A stretch of DNA of 64,000 nucleotides from Pictodentalium vernedei (taxonomy: Eukaryota > Mollusca > Scaphopoda > Dentaliida > Dentaliidae): contig CM062289.1 of NCBI GenBank assembly GCA_031216915.1, positions 249,049,113-249,113,112 on the forward strand. The letters are read 5' to 3'. Numbering within the stretch: the first letter of the stretch is position 1; each line of letters opens with the position of its first letter. A program made the translations under genes and the position numbers. The notes beneath the pieces were generated by a model. That model ran no database searches and had not been told where the DNA came from. It saw only the letters and a list, made by a program, of their open reading frames with translations. This document shows positions 33,214 to 44,499 of the stretch, piece by piece.

Positions 33214-33955
33214 GGTGCCGTCTTCATCGAACGAAGAGTAAGTGGTGGAAGACAATGAGTTCATCAATACTCCAGATGGTGGTGCAGCAGAATACCATAT
33301 TGTAAAAGGATGTTGATTCACGGCGATGGGTACAGTTTCACAGTGAAGAAACAGAAAAATTATCACACCCTTTGGCGATGTACGAAGCGAAAGCAAAACA
33401 ATAATTATTGTCCAGCTTCAGTTATCCAAGACGGCGAAGTATTCATAGATGGGCAGAGACACACCCACCCTGCAGAACTGGGAAAGGCGATTGCTGTAAA
33501 AATGATTGCGCAGGTAACTAATCTAAATAATATTTAATTCTATTTAAAGCAAGAAAAGGGTCCACAGGTAACTTAATTTAATTTAATCTTTGTGTTCACA
33601 TAACTGTAATTGAAAATAAACATACTATCATCATTATAATAACATAAATGAGAGATTAATTACATTACATCATGTGCGTGTGTTTTCATTACTATCATCC
33701 TTTCACAACACAAACGGGATATCTATTAAGTCTTGATGACCGACTACCCTCTCTTTTGAGGTTGAATATAACGCAGGTAACTACTTCGAATAATATTTAA
33801 TTCTCTTTAAAGCGAAATAAATAAATAAAAAATAATAGAAATGACAAAAGTTTTGAAAACAATTTTAACAGAAAAACAAAACCTAATTATAATAATAATA
33901 ATAACACTTTGGTCGTCCGCTGATTTGTCGCGGTTCTCAGGTGAGAAGGCTTTGA

Positions 33956-34306
33956 TTAGCCCTGTTCTCCCAAATGCCTCCTTATCCCCACGCCTCTTCT
34001 CTCCTCCCAACACTCGGGGACGAACTGCTTAATGACATCCCATGCCCTATTCTTCCCAACCTCTGCGAAAAGCATACTAACCCTCTCCTTTGTGTCACCC
34101 ACTAACCACATGCCCTTCATTCTCCCATCCCACTTCCCCATCATAATCCCGGTGAATCTTATTCTGTTAGATTGGTATTTTGGACATTCTAACAGAAAGT
34201 GTTCCAGGGTCTTCACTGTGCCTAAATTACACATTTGGCATTCCTTTTCACTGTCTCTCCCAATTTCGCCTCGGAGCTCCAGGGACCGCAACCTCAGTTT
34301 GAACAA
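33956..34306 (-). pseudogene. LINE ORF2 C-terminal fragment with CCHC-type motif
   Basis: The minus-strand frame contains FKLRLRSLELRGEIGR, then CQMC...H...C (C-x2-C-x9-H-x4-C) and LLECPKYQSNR, the zinc-binding tail typical of Jockey/CR1-like non-LTR reverse transcriptases. The catalytic RT domain is absent. Lies within the decayed MULE M1. The LINE clade cannot be fixed from this fragment. Confidence 0.7.
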
Positions 34307-34319
34307 CAGTGACAGTAAA

Positions 34320-35769
34320 TATTTTAGGTGAACAGAAGTTAATCATTTGTTTACTTTCAGACAAAGTCCTGTTTAGTACCTCCCCGTGGTAAATGAGACG
34401 GTAACGGGAAGCGGCTATTCTTTACTTTTAGCTACTTTCAGGCTAAACCTGAACAGAGTGACGAGAGGATAAATTTTCTCCATGTATTATCTCCATAATT
34501 ATCTCGGGTTCTACTAAGAACCGAGGGGTACCGAGGTGAAGAAACATAAGTTAGTAAAGGTCGTTTAAAAGGCTTAGATAATATGCGCAGACATATAATT
34601 TGTCCTTTGAAGTAACATATGTGATATAACCATTGATTTGTTCGAGTTAATGCAAGATATATAGACCGAGCCGTCGCCAAAAACTATCCCTCGGTATTTA
34701 GTAGGTAGCTTGGTAATTAATACACTACCTCGGTGTGTGGATGAAGCACATAAATGCTAATTGGGTATCACAACACAGATCACTGTAATATTTGATAAAA
34801 ATAAAACTTTCAGCTGTTTTTATCCGGACTTTGGGCAGGCGGAACTTTTTCAGTTCTGGCAGCTCTGAAGATTGTTTTACTTTTTTTGTTCAGTGTTTTT
34901 CCATTATTGGCTTCATGCCGTTATTAGGCTTTTGTGGCGTGTCGCGATAAGTATCGCTCGGCTGTGCCCGATACACAAAAAGCTTCAGCTTGTATTTAGT
35001 ATATGTATATATACAGTATATTATTTTAACCATTTCGGCTCCATGTCAACGGCTTTAATTTAGCCTTGTTTTTTTGTTGACATTAGTCTTTTTGTTTTCG
35101 AGGTTTTCGCCCACTTTACCTGACCAGGCTTTTTGGCAGTTGCTGCCGTTTTATGTATAGTCAAACGTCTGTCCGTCAAAGTTTCATTTTAGAATTGTCG
35201 GAAACGTAGGTCGGTAACCTTTTAATTCGTCGAACCTGTTGGTCAGCCGTGAGTGCTGACCACGTCTCTTGTCTTACGGCAAGGTTTTTTGCATCGTTGG
35301 CGAGTGAAAAATCACCATTTTCGAAACTACTATTCCTGATGTCACAATATTGGTCTGTAACAATTTTACTGTTATAACAAAGAAGACAATTGCCGACATA
35401 CACAAAGAGAACTAATTAAGAAGTCACCATGTGATTAACAAGTCACACTGTCGCTTACTGAGGTGCTACCTTCTAAATACCGAGAAGATTTTTCAGCGAA
35501 CATTTATTACTTTAGCGCTCATAATTCTCAAATATGGCATTAAAACCATGCACATACTGCTTAAATATATTTATATACTCATAGCACACCACCACATATC
35601 CTTTTCACTCCCATTTTCACGCTCATTCCCACCCCTATTTTCCTTCATCTCGGTTTCCCTTGGAAAACCTCGGAACACTCGGTGTTTAGTATGACCGCCA
35701 TGTCTCCATGTGTTATACATATTTTCACTTGTATAATAAGTGAAAAAATATATATAAAAGTTGGGCGAC
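34320..35769. other. Unassigned interior of M1
   Basis: No transposase or other domain recognised on either strand. A minus-strand frame (35403-35176) and others are short and featureless. Possibly later insertions or decayed transposase sequence. Confidence 0.4.
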
Positions 35770-35906
35770 ACCAGAAACTCAGGTGCCGAATCGACCAGCT
35801 ACGGGACCTATCGTCCAAAGCCAGGTGTCCAATCGTCTAGACCTGGTGCCGAATCGTCCTGATGCCGAATCGTCCAGGTGCCGAATCTTCTACCATTCTT
35901 TTTTAG

Positions 35907-37213
35907 ACCTGTAGCGAAAATAATAAATAAAAAAAATTATTATGTGGGTTATGTTTCAAATTTTGTCACATTATAACAATCTCTTAAGAATTATACAAAT
36001 ATTCAGAATTTTAGGTTTATTTTCATTATTATTGGGTAAAGGGGATAAGAGGAAAGTTGAAAGTTGGACTGAAAATGTATTTACAACAAGTGACCAATGA
36101 AACACCATTTTTTCCTTTAATTTTTTTTCAATTCTAAACTGTCAATGCGTATGATTGTTGCCTTGACCTACTTTCTTATTTTTTTCTATTTCAGATGTTA
36201 CTTCTCTTCTTCATACTTCTCTTCTTCATTCATCATTAATCACGCATCTTTGCATGAAATATTAATCACATCCAACCATAAAAAATGAATACATAAAAGC
36301 TAGTAAGTAAATGGAAAAAGTTTTAATATTCATGTTTTACTGTAGAAGTAAGTCCATTGCTGCATCTTTTTGAAATGTCATGCAAAACTTATATGCTTTC
36401 ATTCAGTAATTCATTTTTTTGTTTTAAAACACACTAATCATTGAAAATTATTTTTGGGTGCATTTCATTAAATTCACAAAAAATATTTTTACCTTACTAA
36501 TTTGTTATAAACTTTCACGTAGACACAATTCAGCGGGTTTGTTCAAGGCTTTATTTGATTTTCAAACTGTAGCAGCAGTGGACTTGCCGAATATTGTTGT
36601 TTTTTTGTTGATATCTAACTGTTCTTCATTGTTAACTATTAGTTAATTACAAACCAAAGTAAAACCAAAGGAATTTGCTGCAGTATCTCCTTCAGTATAA
36701 TGCTAAATTGTGGTGGTCACATTGAAGAGACTACAGAGCTGTATGATCCATTGATGATGCACATGCCTACAACTAATTTTAACCATGCTCAATCAGGTTA
36801 GAAGGTTTGTGAGTCTGGCAGTTACTTACCACTGCCTTATGGTTCACTCCATTTACTTCAGCTTTTTCAAACTGAACAATCTTCATTTCCTTTGCCCTGT
36901 GGGTAGAGTCATTAAATTCTATTGAATAAGCAATCATATAAAAAACAACTATGGATGGTGGGGGAGTTGAACCTGAAACACAAAAGTAGTGGCCTTGATA
37001 AATACACTAACAGAGTATTTTTCATCGTCCTTTTTTGCATAGCTTTGCTATATTTTCTTGTTTTCATTATTTTTTAAAACCGGATATTTTGTCCGATATT
37101 CATCGGGTGTTTCGTCCAAGAAATAGGATGACTTATCCTGGACGTTTTGGCAGATGGACATTATGGCGATTGAACGTTTTTGTTGACTGGATACTAATTT
37201 TCATTTATGGGTA
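35907..37213. other. No gene seen; possible short array
   Basis: AT-rich. At 37085-37190 lie spaced motifs TTTTGTCCGATATTC, GTTTCGTCCAAG, GGACGTTTTGGCAGA and GGACATTATGGCG, which recall the GGACGTTTCGG/GGACGATTCGG arrays but are too degenerate to call an element end. Confidence 0.4.
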
Positions 37214-37984
37214 GTCCAATAATATTAGCCTTCGCCTGTGCTCCGAATTTATTATTTTTTGATTTTTAATATGTCGCACCGTCGAAGTCTAATCTGATCT
37301 TTCGTTTTTCCAGCAGCAAAGTTCAGCGAGAGACTCTCGCTGAACGGTTGGACCTCGATTAAAGATCAAATTTCCCCACCTGGTTCCTACTTCCGATTGA
37401 CAGTTGTGTAAAACACATTTTTCTTCATTCTGGTGGTCATTTTCTTGCAAATAAATCGATATTTTTAATTATTTAGGCGTCATTTGCACTGCAATTTTTT
37501 CAACTCGAAACAAACTGTTGAACGGGAAAATGGGTTGATAGGAAAACGCGGAGTGAAAAACGGAATACCGATAATGTAGAGCACACCAAGTCAAACGACG
37601 CGGCAGTCGTTGCAATACATCTCGATTTGTTCGAAACCGCTGAGGTCCGTTCCCGGAAATGGGATACGATTTTTAACAATTTTCCAACCGCTGTAACATT
37701 ACCGCTTGAAAAAATGTTTTTATTTTATTATTGTTATTTAATACGTAATTCGACAGTAAGTATAGGAAATTTATACATCTAATATGAATGTGAAGGCATA
37801 TTATTCTTGTCGAATGTGGGAACATGTATGGAGAATGAGTATTCATCATATTAGTGTTATGTCGCCTAATTTCGTACTTTGCTGCTGGAAAAACGAAAGA
37901 TCAGATTAGACTTCGACGGTGCGACATATTAAAAATCAAAAAATAATAAATTCGGAGCACAGGCGAAGGCTAATATTATTGGAC
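37214..37984. mobile_element. MITE with 107-bp TIRs and TA flanks
   Basis: GTCCAATAATATTAGCCTTC at the left is the exact reverse complement of GAAGGCTAATATTATTGGAC at the right, and pairing continues to CAGCAGCAAAG/TTTGCTGCTGG. TA lies on both sides. About 770 bp, no coding domain. The TA duplication suggests a Tc1/mariner-type helper. Confidence 0.85.
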
Positions 37985-37989
37985 TAATT

Positions 37990-38350
37990 TATGGGGGGCG
38001 CGGTGGCTCAGTTCAGTTGCCAAGCCGAGAGGTCCTCGGTTCGAATCCCACCTGCGGCAACCGCGTTGTGTCCTTGGGCAAGACACTTCACCCCCATTGC
38101 CCACGTGGGACACGGTGGCGTTGTGTACTAAGGCGTACTGCTCGTCGATGGTGCACCTGTCTTCAACCAATGCTAAGCCTGCTTGTGTGGAGTCAGTATG
38201 TTGGAGAGCTGACAGTTGCTCGCCGTTGCTCGGTGGTTCTTCCCGGGTACTCCGGCTTCCTCCACCCATAAAACTGTCGCGGTCATGATTAGCCATTGTG
38301 CAGAAATATGTGACCTTAAACACCAATAAATAAATTAAATAAATAAATTT
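37990..38350 (+). mobile_element. tRNA-headed SINE
   Basis: Head GGCGCGGTGGCTCAGTTCAG (A box) and GGTTCGAATCCCACC (perfect B box), body GTTGTGTCCTTGGGCAAGAC, GTACTAAGGCGTACTGCTCG and GGCTTCCTCCACCCATAAAA, tail of (AAAT)n. The best-preserved RNA polymerase III promoter of the SINEs here. Inserted directly beside the MITE end. Confidence 0.92.
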
Positions 38351-38910
38351 TCATTTCTTTCTTATTCGGAGTCCGTTAAATGTCCGTACTCAGGACCGCA
38401 CCAAAAACACTCCCTCTTCCGTGTTTTCGTTTCACCCCGGAAGAAGGCGAGTCATTAAAGGTGAAGGTCATTTTATGGGACGTCATCCGTCAGAATCGAA
38501 ACAAAATGAGAAAATAAATAAATCAAAAACATTATCTTGCCAGGTGAAAATTATCGAATAAGATATCACTGATTTATCTCTTTTTCTGAAGACTTGTTTG
38601 CGATATAGATTCATCACAAAATCTTGCTATTACAAGGCAAGTAGCAACAGGTGTACGTTTTCAAGCGACAGAGTTGCGTATCGACTATCGCTACGCTATT
38701 GTATTAAAATCTGTTTCAACTTTCAAGTTTCATTCAATATTTTATGATATCGATATAGACGTCAGTTTTTAAGTCGCACGTAATTTGTTTTCAGAGTATA
38801 TGTCAATGATGTAAAATGACTTATCGTCAGGAGAATCTTTGGGTTTCCTCCATGATGGCATCTCCACACCAGCATGTGCATAGAATGCTGTGCAGTTAGC
38901 CAGGGTACTA
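38351..38910. other. No gene seen
   Basis: Unique-looking sequence between the SINE and the nested MULE complex; no domain recognised. Confidence 0.4.
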
Positions 38911-38924
38911 TAACTTGTGAATTA

Positions 38925-41900
38925 GGGATGCAGACGATTCGGCACCGGGACGATTCGGCACCAGGACGATTCGGCACCAGCGCTGGACGACTCGGCACTT
39001 GGGTTTGGACGATTCGGCACTTGGATTTGGACGATTTGACACATGCTTCTGAGCAACTTGTCACTCATGGGATGTTTTCTAAAACAAAAGAAATGACATT
39101 AGGAGAGGATTATATTCCAGGGAAACGACCCCAGAAGTTTCAGAACTGGAAAGTTGAGGACCTCAAGAGTGGGTATCTATGTATGAAAAAATAACGCTTT
39201 TTTCTATTCATATTTATTTAGTCATCGAATTCTGGTATAAAAATATAATATTTGTGCAACCATGGTTAAAAACATACAGAATGAGATAATACATACAAAG
39301 CCACACATACAAAAACAGAAAAAAGTAGCACTTTTAATAAACAAAGTCATTGTTCAGGGACCATAGATACCGGCACACTTTCGTAGCAATTGACTAGATG
39401 ATAACTCCCCATCCGAGTACTGTTTCCAGATCTCAAACAACTTGGCCTGAACCTCTCCTGCTGTCTTCCTCTGACGCCTCTGAAGTTTGCCCTCTGAAAT
39501 CATCTTCAAAGTGACTGGGATTGATGTTGCCTCTTTTTATAACTCTGCTATCAAAAGATAAAATGGCACCCGTCCTCTGTTGTTCATTCGACTGTTCAAT
39601 CTATTGTGCCAGCCTTCAACATCGTTGTTAGTCCTGACACTTGACATGAATATACTCCAGTTGTCTATGTTAAAGGTGGTACTCTCTATCCATGTTGATC
39701 TAACATATTCTACCAACGTTCTCAGTTTCGGCGTTCCAGCTTTGTCTTCCAATTTTACAAATGCTGGAAGGATATGTTCAGTTGGCAAGAAGGGAAGTGC
39801 CATGATTCTTCGAATGTATTTATATACATCATCTTTCTGATTGTACTCAGCCTTAAAATAAAACAAATAGAATAGATTAATGCATTTTGTTTTAAATAAG
39901 ATACTGTTGACTAGAGTTGGGCGGTTTTTTGATTAATCGTGGGGTTACTCCCTGACCCGAAAGTGTATGCTAAATTTGGGGCTTACGACATAATATAATA
40001 TTAATTTGATTTATATATTAATTTATTTTAGATGGTTCTATGAAGGAATAACATTTCTTACCTGTAAACCAATCTCTTCAACCTTCCTAAAGACGGCTTG
40101 AGCCCAGTGGAAGACACATCCCTGGATGGGCATCTCTGGAAATCTTGAACGAATGGCTTGCCAGAGTCCACACTCAAAGTCCACTACTATTCTTTCCAAG
40201 GAAATTCTCGACGGTAATCGCCTGTCAATGGCACGTAGTACAGCATACTAATCGTCCTTTCTTTTTCCTGACATAATGCAAAAAACCAGAGGCAGTTGCT
40301 TGATGTTTCCAGACGATTTTACAAATGCGTGTATTGTAAAAAGTTGGACCCATGGTTTGTTGACTACTCGAAATGTACCGTCCATATACCGTGTCTTTGC
40401 GGTTGCTAAGAGTTCAAGTTGCCTGTTGGTATAAAATAACAAATGCTGTCTGTCGTCTACGGTGATGTCTTTCTTGAAAAAACGAGGCGAATTCTCAAGG
40501 AAATCTAATGCAAGCTGAAACGAATCAAACGAATTAAATTATATGATGACATTAAAACAACTGTCTCTCCTTCTCGTTCATCTCTCTATTTCTCTCTCTC
40601 TCTCTCACTCTCTCAATAAAAAAATTCATACTGCTTAATCGTGATTAATTTAGTTTGTGACTTATTTAAGTTATTAATATAATGATTCTCACCTCAGAGT
40701 GTAACTGCTCAGGGTCGTGTGGCCTCAGTGTCTGTCTTAATCTATTTACAGCTCTTACTAAGTTATCCGGATTCGGTCGACTGGGTTCCGGTGCCTGTGC
40801 ATCCACATTCTCTGCTATTGCCTCCTCTACCACTCGTGCAGCAGCCTTCTCAAACAGTGACTGGTGTGCCATCTGTTTTGCCTGGAAAACAGTATATAAA
40901 TATGTATTAATTATTTTTTTACGCATTTATGAATAAAAAATAGACAATTATTACCTGTGTTGTATCTTTTTATGTACTATATTTTTTCCCGATTAATATG
41001 AATACTTACTATTATTTTTTTTTAATTTTTACAGTTATTCACGCATTTATGAATAAAAAATAAACAATTACACGTGTCGTGGTTTTTATGCACTTGATGT
41101 TTATAATTTTTTTTATTTTTACAGTTTTTACAGTTATTCACGCATTTATGAATAAAAAATAAACAATAATTACCTGTGTTGTAGTTTTGACAGATCATAG
41201 TCTCCCTGGTTCGCCAGCATGGATGTGGCTCTTTTTGCCCTCTGTGAAGGAGTCCCCATCCTGGATGACTGTCGCTGGACAATAGCAATTTTTGCTGCGC
41301 TTTGTGCATCTCCAGAGCGTGTGGTCATTTTTCTGTTTTTTGACCGTAAAGCTGAAGCCGTCATCATGTACTAACATCCTCTTTCCGCGCTCGGATCCAT
41401 TATTTACTATATGGTATTCTGCTACAGCATCACTCTCCTCTGACACAGTGTTGTCTTCTGCAATCGATTCCTCTGCAACTTCTTCGGGAATTTGAAAAGA
41501 TTGTTCTATGTTAAAGGTTGCTTCCGTTGTCTGATTTGTTGATTCAGTAACTGTCCCGAAGGAATGCTCAATAACAAATGTTCGGTTCGGTGGCAGCTGA
41601 GATGCTGATGTTGTGTTCTGAAAATAAAAAGAAGACCTGATGTTAATAATTCGCATATGTACCGCATAAAGTGAATTCCACCCTCTCTCTCCCTGTCTCT
41701 CCCCTCTTTCACTCTCTCCCTCTTTCCCTCTCTCACTTTCTACATCCCTCCATCTCTCTCTCCGTCCCTCCGTCCCTCCCTCCCTCATGTATAAATTTGT
41801 TGCGACGCCACTTTTGGTTTGATAATATAGCTTATTTACTTACCTGAGTTGAATTGCGACAATCTGTACACGACCATTCGATGTCTCTATTTTGCCGAAT

Positions 41901-42515
41901 CGCCTCTCTATATTCTTGGCGAGTGATGCCAGTGTCACAGGTCCTATGTTGCCATCTCTCACAACCATCGCATCGCAACCCCTCTTGTCTTGGACGAACT
42001 GGTAATTCACAGTGTTTGCACAGATCTGAAGACATTATGGAAATGATGACTTGACTCTGGGAACCATGTTCTTTTATACAAATTTTAGTTTACTGAAGCC
42101 ACATTAAAACACCTGTTGTTGATGATTGGTCATGATTGATCACAGAGGCCGATATAAAAACTTACTAACAAATTTCAGCCACTGAAAGAAATATACAAAC
42201 ATACTCACCTTGATTGGCCGACAGTTTTGATAATCGTAATCATAACAATCATCACCAAAGAGCACTGATGCTTCCTCATTATTAAAAGAACCGACACAAT
42301 TCATTAAAATAACAAACTAATAATAAAAGGAAATAAAACAAAACACTTTTTTAGTTTGTTTTTTAATTATCAGAAAAAATTAAACCCGGGTGCCGAGTCG
42401 TCCAACACTGGTTCCGAGTCATCCAGACTCCGGTGCCGAATCGTCCAGACCCTGGTGCCGAATCGTCCAAAAACCTAGGTGCCGAATCGTCTTGGTGCCG
42501 AATCGTCTAGCATTC
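38925..42515 (-). mobile_element. MULE M2: full-structure element with PHD-FLYWCH-transposase gene
   Basis: Perfect 8-bp target duplication GTGAATTA (38917-38924 and 42516-42523). Left end GGGATGCAGACGATTCGGCA and right end (reverse complement) GAATGCTAGACGATTCGGCA. Arrays of GGACGATTCGGCACC-type units lie at 38925-39060 (plus) and 42385-42515 (inverted). The gene on the minus strand fills most of the 3.6 kb. Confidence 0.88.
39354..42035 (-). pseudogene. PHD + FLYWCH + MULE transposase gene, five exons, three nonsense codons
   Basis: Exon 1 (42035-41844) starts at an ATG and encodes a PHD finger: C6, C9, C22, C25, H30, C33, C56 and C59, with CDGCERWQHRTCD. Exon 2 (41617-41174) carries an acidic linker and a FLYWCH finger (LWRC, CPAT, HIH). 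Exon 3 (40881-40693) is helical. Exon 4 (40514-40062) holds the MULE start: MDGTF (first Asp), VVDFE (second Asp), GCVFHW. Exon 5 (39851-39354) holds RTNNDVEGWH and the C-terminus ending IYGP. All junctions are GT/AG. In-frame stops interrupt exon 2 (41195), exon 4 (40248, GKRKDD-stop-YA where M3 has YY) and exon 5 (39537, where M3 has Phe). The PHD finger could read histone tails; that role is inference from the domain family. Confidence 0.85.
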
Positions 42516-42751
42516 GTGAATTACACCCCTTTCGTCCACTCACCGAATCGTGCGCTTACGGAATCGTCCTCTGCAATTTTACCCAAGTCGTCCGCTACAG
42601 TGTTACCCAACTCGTCCACTGGGGGAAAGTATTGAAGTACTGTACTTCGAATCATTTTTTATTTATTTATTTATGCAATAATTTTATTGTATACTTTATT
42701 ATATATTATATATTGTAATATATCTTAGTGTACCTCCTGGCATTAAAATTT

Positions 42752-44499
42752 GAATGCCAGACAACTCGGCACTGGGTCAATTTGGCATCGGGACGATTCG
42801 GCACCACTAAAGTCGGCACCAAGACAACACGGCACCACTAAATTCGGCACCAGGACAATTCGGCACCAAGAGTAGGATGATTCGGCACCTGAATAATCTT
42901 TTGCCGGGCAGTGTCATGATAATTTTTATAACTGACATTCTTAATGAATGTGTTGAATTAATCAGATAATTAATTATTTATCTGCATAGTTCGTCATAGT
43001 CTTTGAGAATGTCAATCATCAAAATTGTCATGATACTGTCGAGACGTTCGACGAAAAAGACAGCCAGGACGATTCTGCGAAAACATGGGGTTTCTGAAAG
43101 ACAAGGAATAAGATTGTTTCTAATATTTTTTTTTTATTTTAAATATTTTCAGTCAAAAGTAATCAGACAAAAGGTGGATATTCAATTTATTGAAGAAATA
43201 ATAAATCATATGTTTTGAGGCAATTCACTGAAAAAATAATAAATCAGATTTTGGAGGATTTCATTTGCCGCAAAACATAGCTCATGATTCATCATTTCAA
43301 TGACCTCAATTGAGTTCGTTTCAAAGAAGGAGCATGAGCTATGTTTTGGGGTAATACACTGAAGAAATAATCGTAAAAAGTTACCCTTTAACAAACAATT
43401 TAACCTTTACTGGAATCTTATATAAAATACTAAAAACTGGACTGTTTTTTTTCAGTGTGCATAAACCCTTAAACGACAGGTCCATAAACACCAGAACATT
43501 TTTTTAAAAGCTGACTGGAGGTAATTTCCCCATCAATGTACCTTTGCCCCAACTTAAACAGTTTCCCTTGAATCTCATCAGCAGCCTTCCTTTGTCGTCT
43601 CTGCATTTTGCCCTCAGAAACTAGCTTAATTGTCAAGGGAATGGCTGTTGCTTCTTTGAACAACTCAATAATGAGGAGATAAAATGGCACCCTTCCTCTA
43701 CTGTTAACTCTACTGTTTATTCGATTGTGCCATCCCTCAACGTCATTGTTTGTACGAACACTTGACATGAATACACTCCAGTTTTCAATTTCAAATATAC
43801 TGTTTTCTATCTAAGTGTTTCTTATATATTGTACAACAGACTCCAACTCTGGTGTACCGGTCTGGTCAGCTAGATGCTCAAATGATTGTTCAATATGTTC
43901 CGGAGGCAAAAAAGGGAGTGCTATTAATTTTCTAACATATTTGTAAACTGTATCTTTCTTATTATAGTATGTCTGTAATCCCTTTTCTTGTACTTTACGA
44001 AAGACAGCTTGAGCCCAGTGAAAGACACATCCCTGGATGGGTGTATCAGGGAAACGCCGGCGTATTGCCTGCCACAGTCCTGCTTCAAAATCAACAACTC
44101 TTTCCAAGGAAATATCACTGGGTAACCTTCTGTCAATTGTTCTGAGAAGTGCATAATAGTCTTCTGTTCGCTTGCCTGACATAATGCAAAATATAAGTGG
44201 AATTTGTTTCAGACTATCAGACGACTTTATGAAGGCATGAACAGAGAATGGCTGAACCCACGGCTTATTCACCACTCTGAAATAACTTTTAACAAGAGTT
44301 CATGAATTTGTTTTTATAAGTTATTAGTTGTCGCCGATAAAGTGTGAACACATGCATCAATCATCTCAGTGAGGTGCCGTATTGACTTATACCCGGTGCC
44401 GAAGTGACCAATGGCAGGTGCCGAATCATCCCAAAGCAGGTGCCGAATTGACTAGAAAACTGGTGCTGAATTGTCTTGGTGCCGAATTGTCTGGTTACC
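42752..44499 (-). mobile_element. MULE M3, inserted in X copy 2
   Basis: Perfect 8-bp duplication TAAAATTT (42744-42751 and 44500-44507). Ends GAATGCCAGACAACTCGG and, inverted, GGTAACCAGACAATTCGG. Arrays of GACAATTCGGCACCA units lie at 42752-42895 and, inverted, at 44365-44499. The corresponding uninterrupted site is seen in X copy 1 near 5955-5975. At 1.75 kb it is an internally deleted relative of M2. Confidence 0.9.
43469..44275 (-). pseudogene. MULE transposase fragment, 5' truncated, one nonsense codon
   Basis: Reads FRVVNKPWVQPFSVHAFIKS, VVDFEAGLW, GCVFHWAQAVFRKV, then after a stop (TAG, where M2 has Trp) FMSSVRTNNDVEGWH and VYGPVV-stop. PHD, FLYWCH and the first catalytic Asp (DGTF) are missing. 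The segment that M2 splits by an intron (GLQ/AEYNQKDD) is continuous here (GLQTYYNKKDTVYKYV). Cannot make active transposase. Confidence 0.85.

Larger units (their letters stand above)
32214..33517 (+). pseudogene. FLYWCH-finger exon of M1, split by a retroelement
   Basis: Before the insertion the frame reads FNINVPFEVPSS and after it (from 33229) continues NEE, then a stop (TAA), VVEDNEF and AAEYHIV. This parallels FNIEQSFQIPEE...VAEYHIV in the M2 gene. A frameshift precedes MLIHGDGYSFTVKKQKN (33310), which enters the FLYWCH zinc finger: LWRC, then CPAS and HTHP. The exon ends at a donor, CGCAG/GTAACT, at about 33517. Stop, frameshift and the 954-bp insertion make this a dead gene copy. Confidence 0.75.
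31903..35898 (+). mobile_element. MULE M1: minisatellite TIRs, GGACGATTCGGCACC type, decayed
   Basis: Starts GGCATGCGGACGATTCGGCA and ends with the reverse complement of GAATGGTAGAAGATTCGGCA. The left array has about six units (31903-32035), the right array about six inverted units (35770-35898). Flanks GTTTTTAG (31895-31902) and TTTTTTAG (35899-35906) agree at 7 of 8 bases. Inside are a FLYWCH exon broken by a retroelement, a LINE fragment, and about 1.4 kb I cannot assign. No MULE catalytic domain remains. Confidence 0.8.

Noticed and set aside
37990..38060. tRNA gene
   Set aside because: A and B boxes are good, but no cloverleaf with acceptor pairing follows; the sequence runs on into the SINE body shared with other copies.
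42385..42510. CRISPR-like array
   Set aside because: It is the right TIR array of MULE M2, matched by an inverted array at 38925 and a target duplication.
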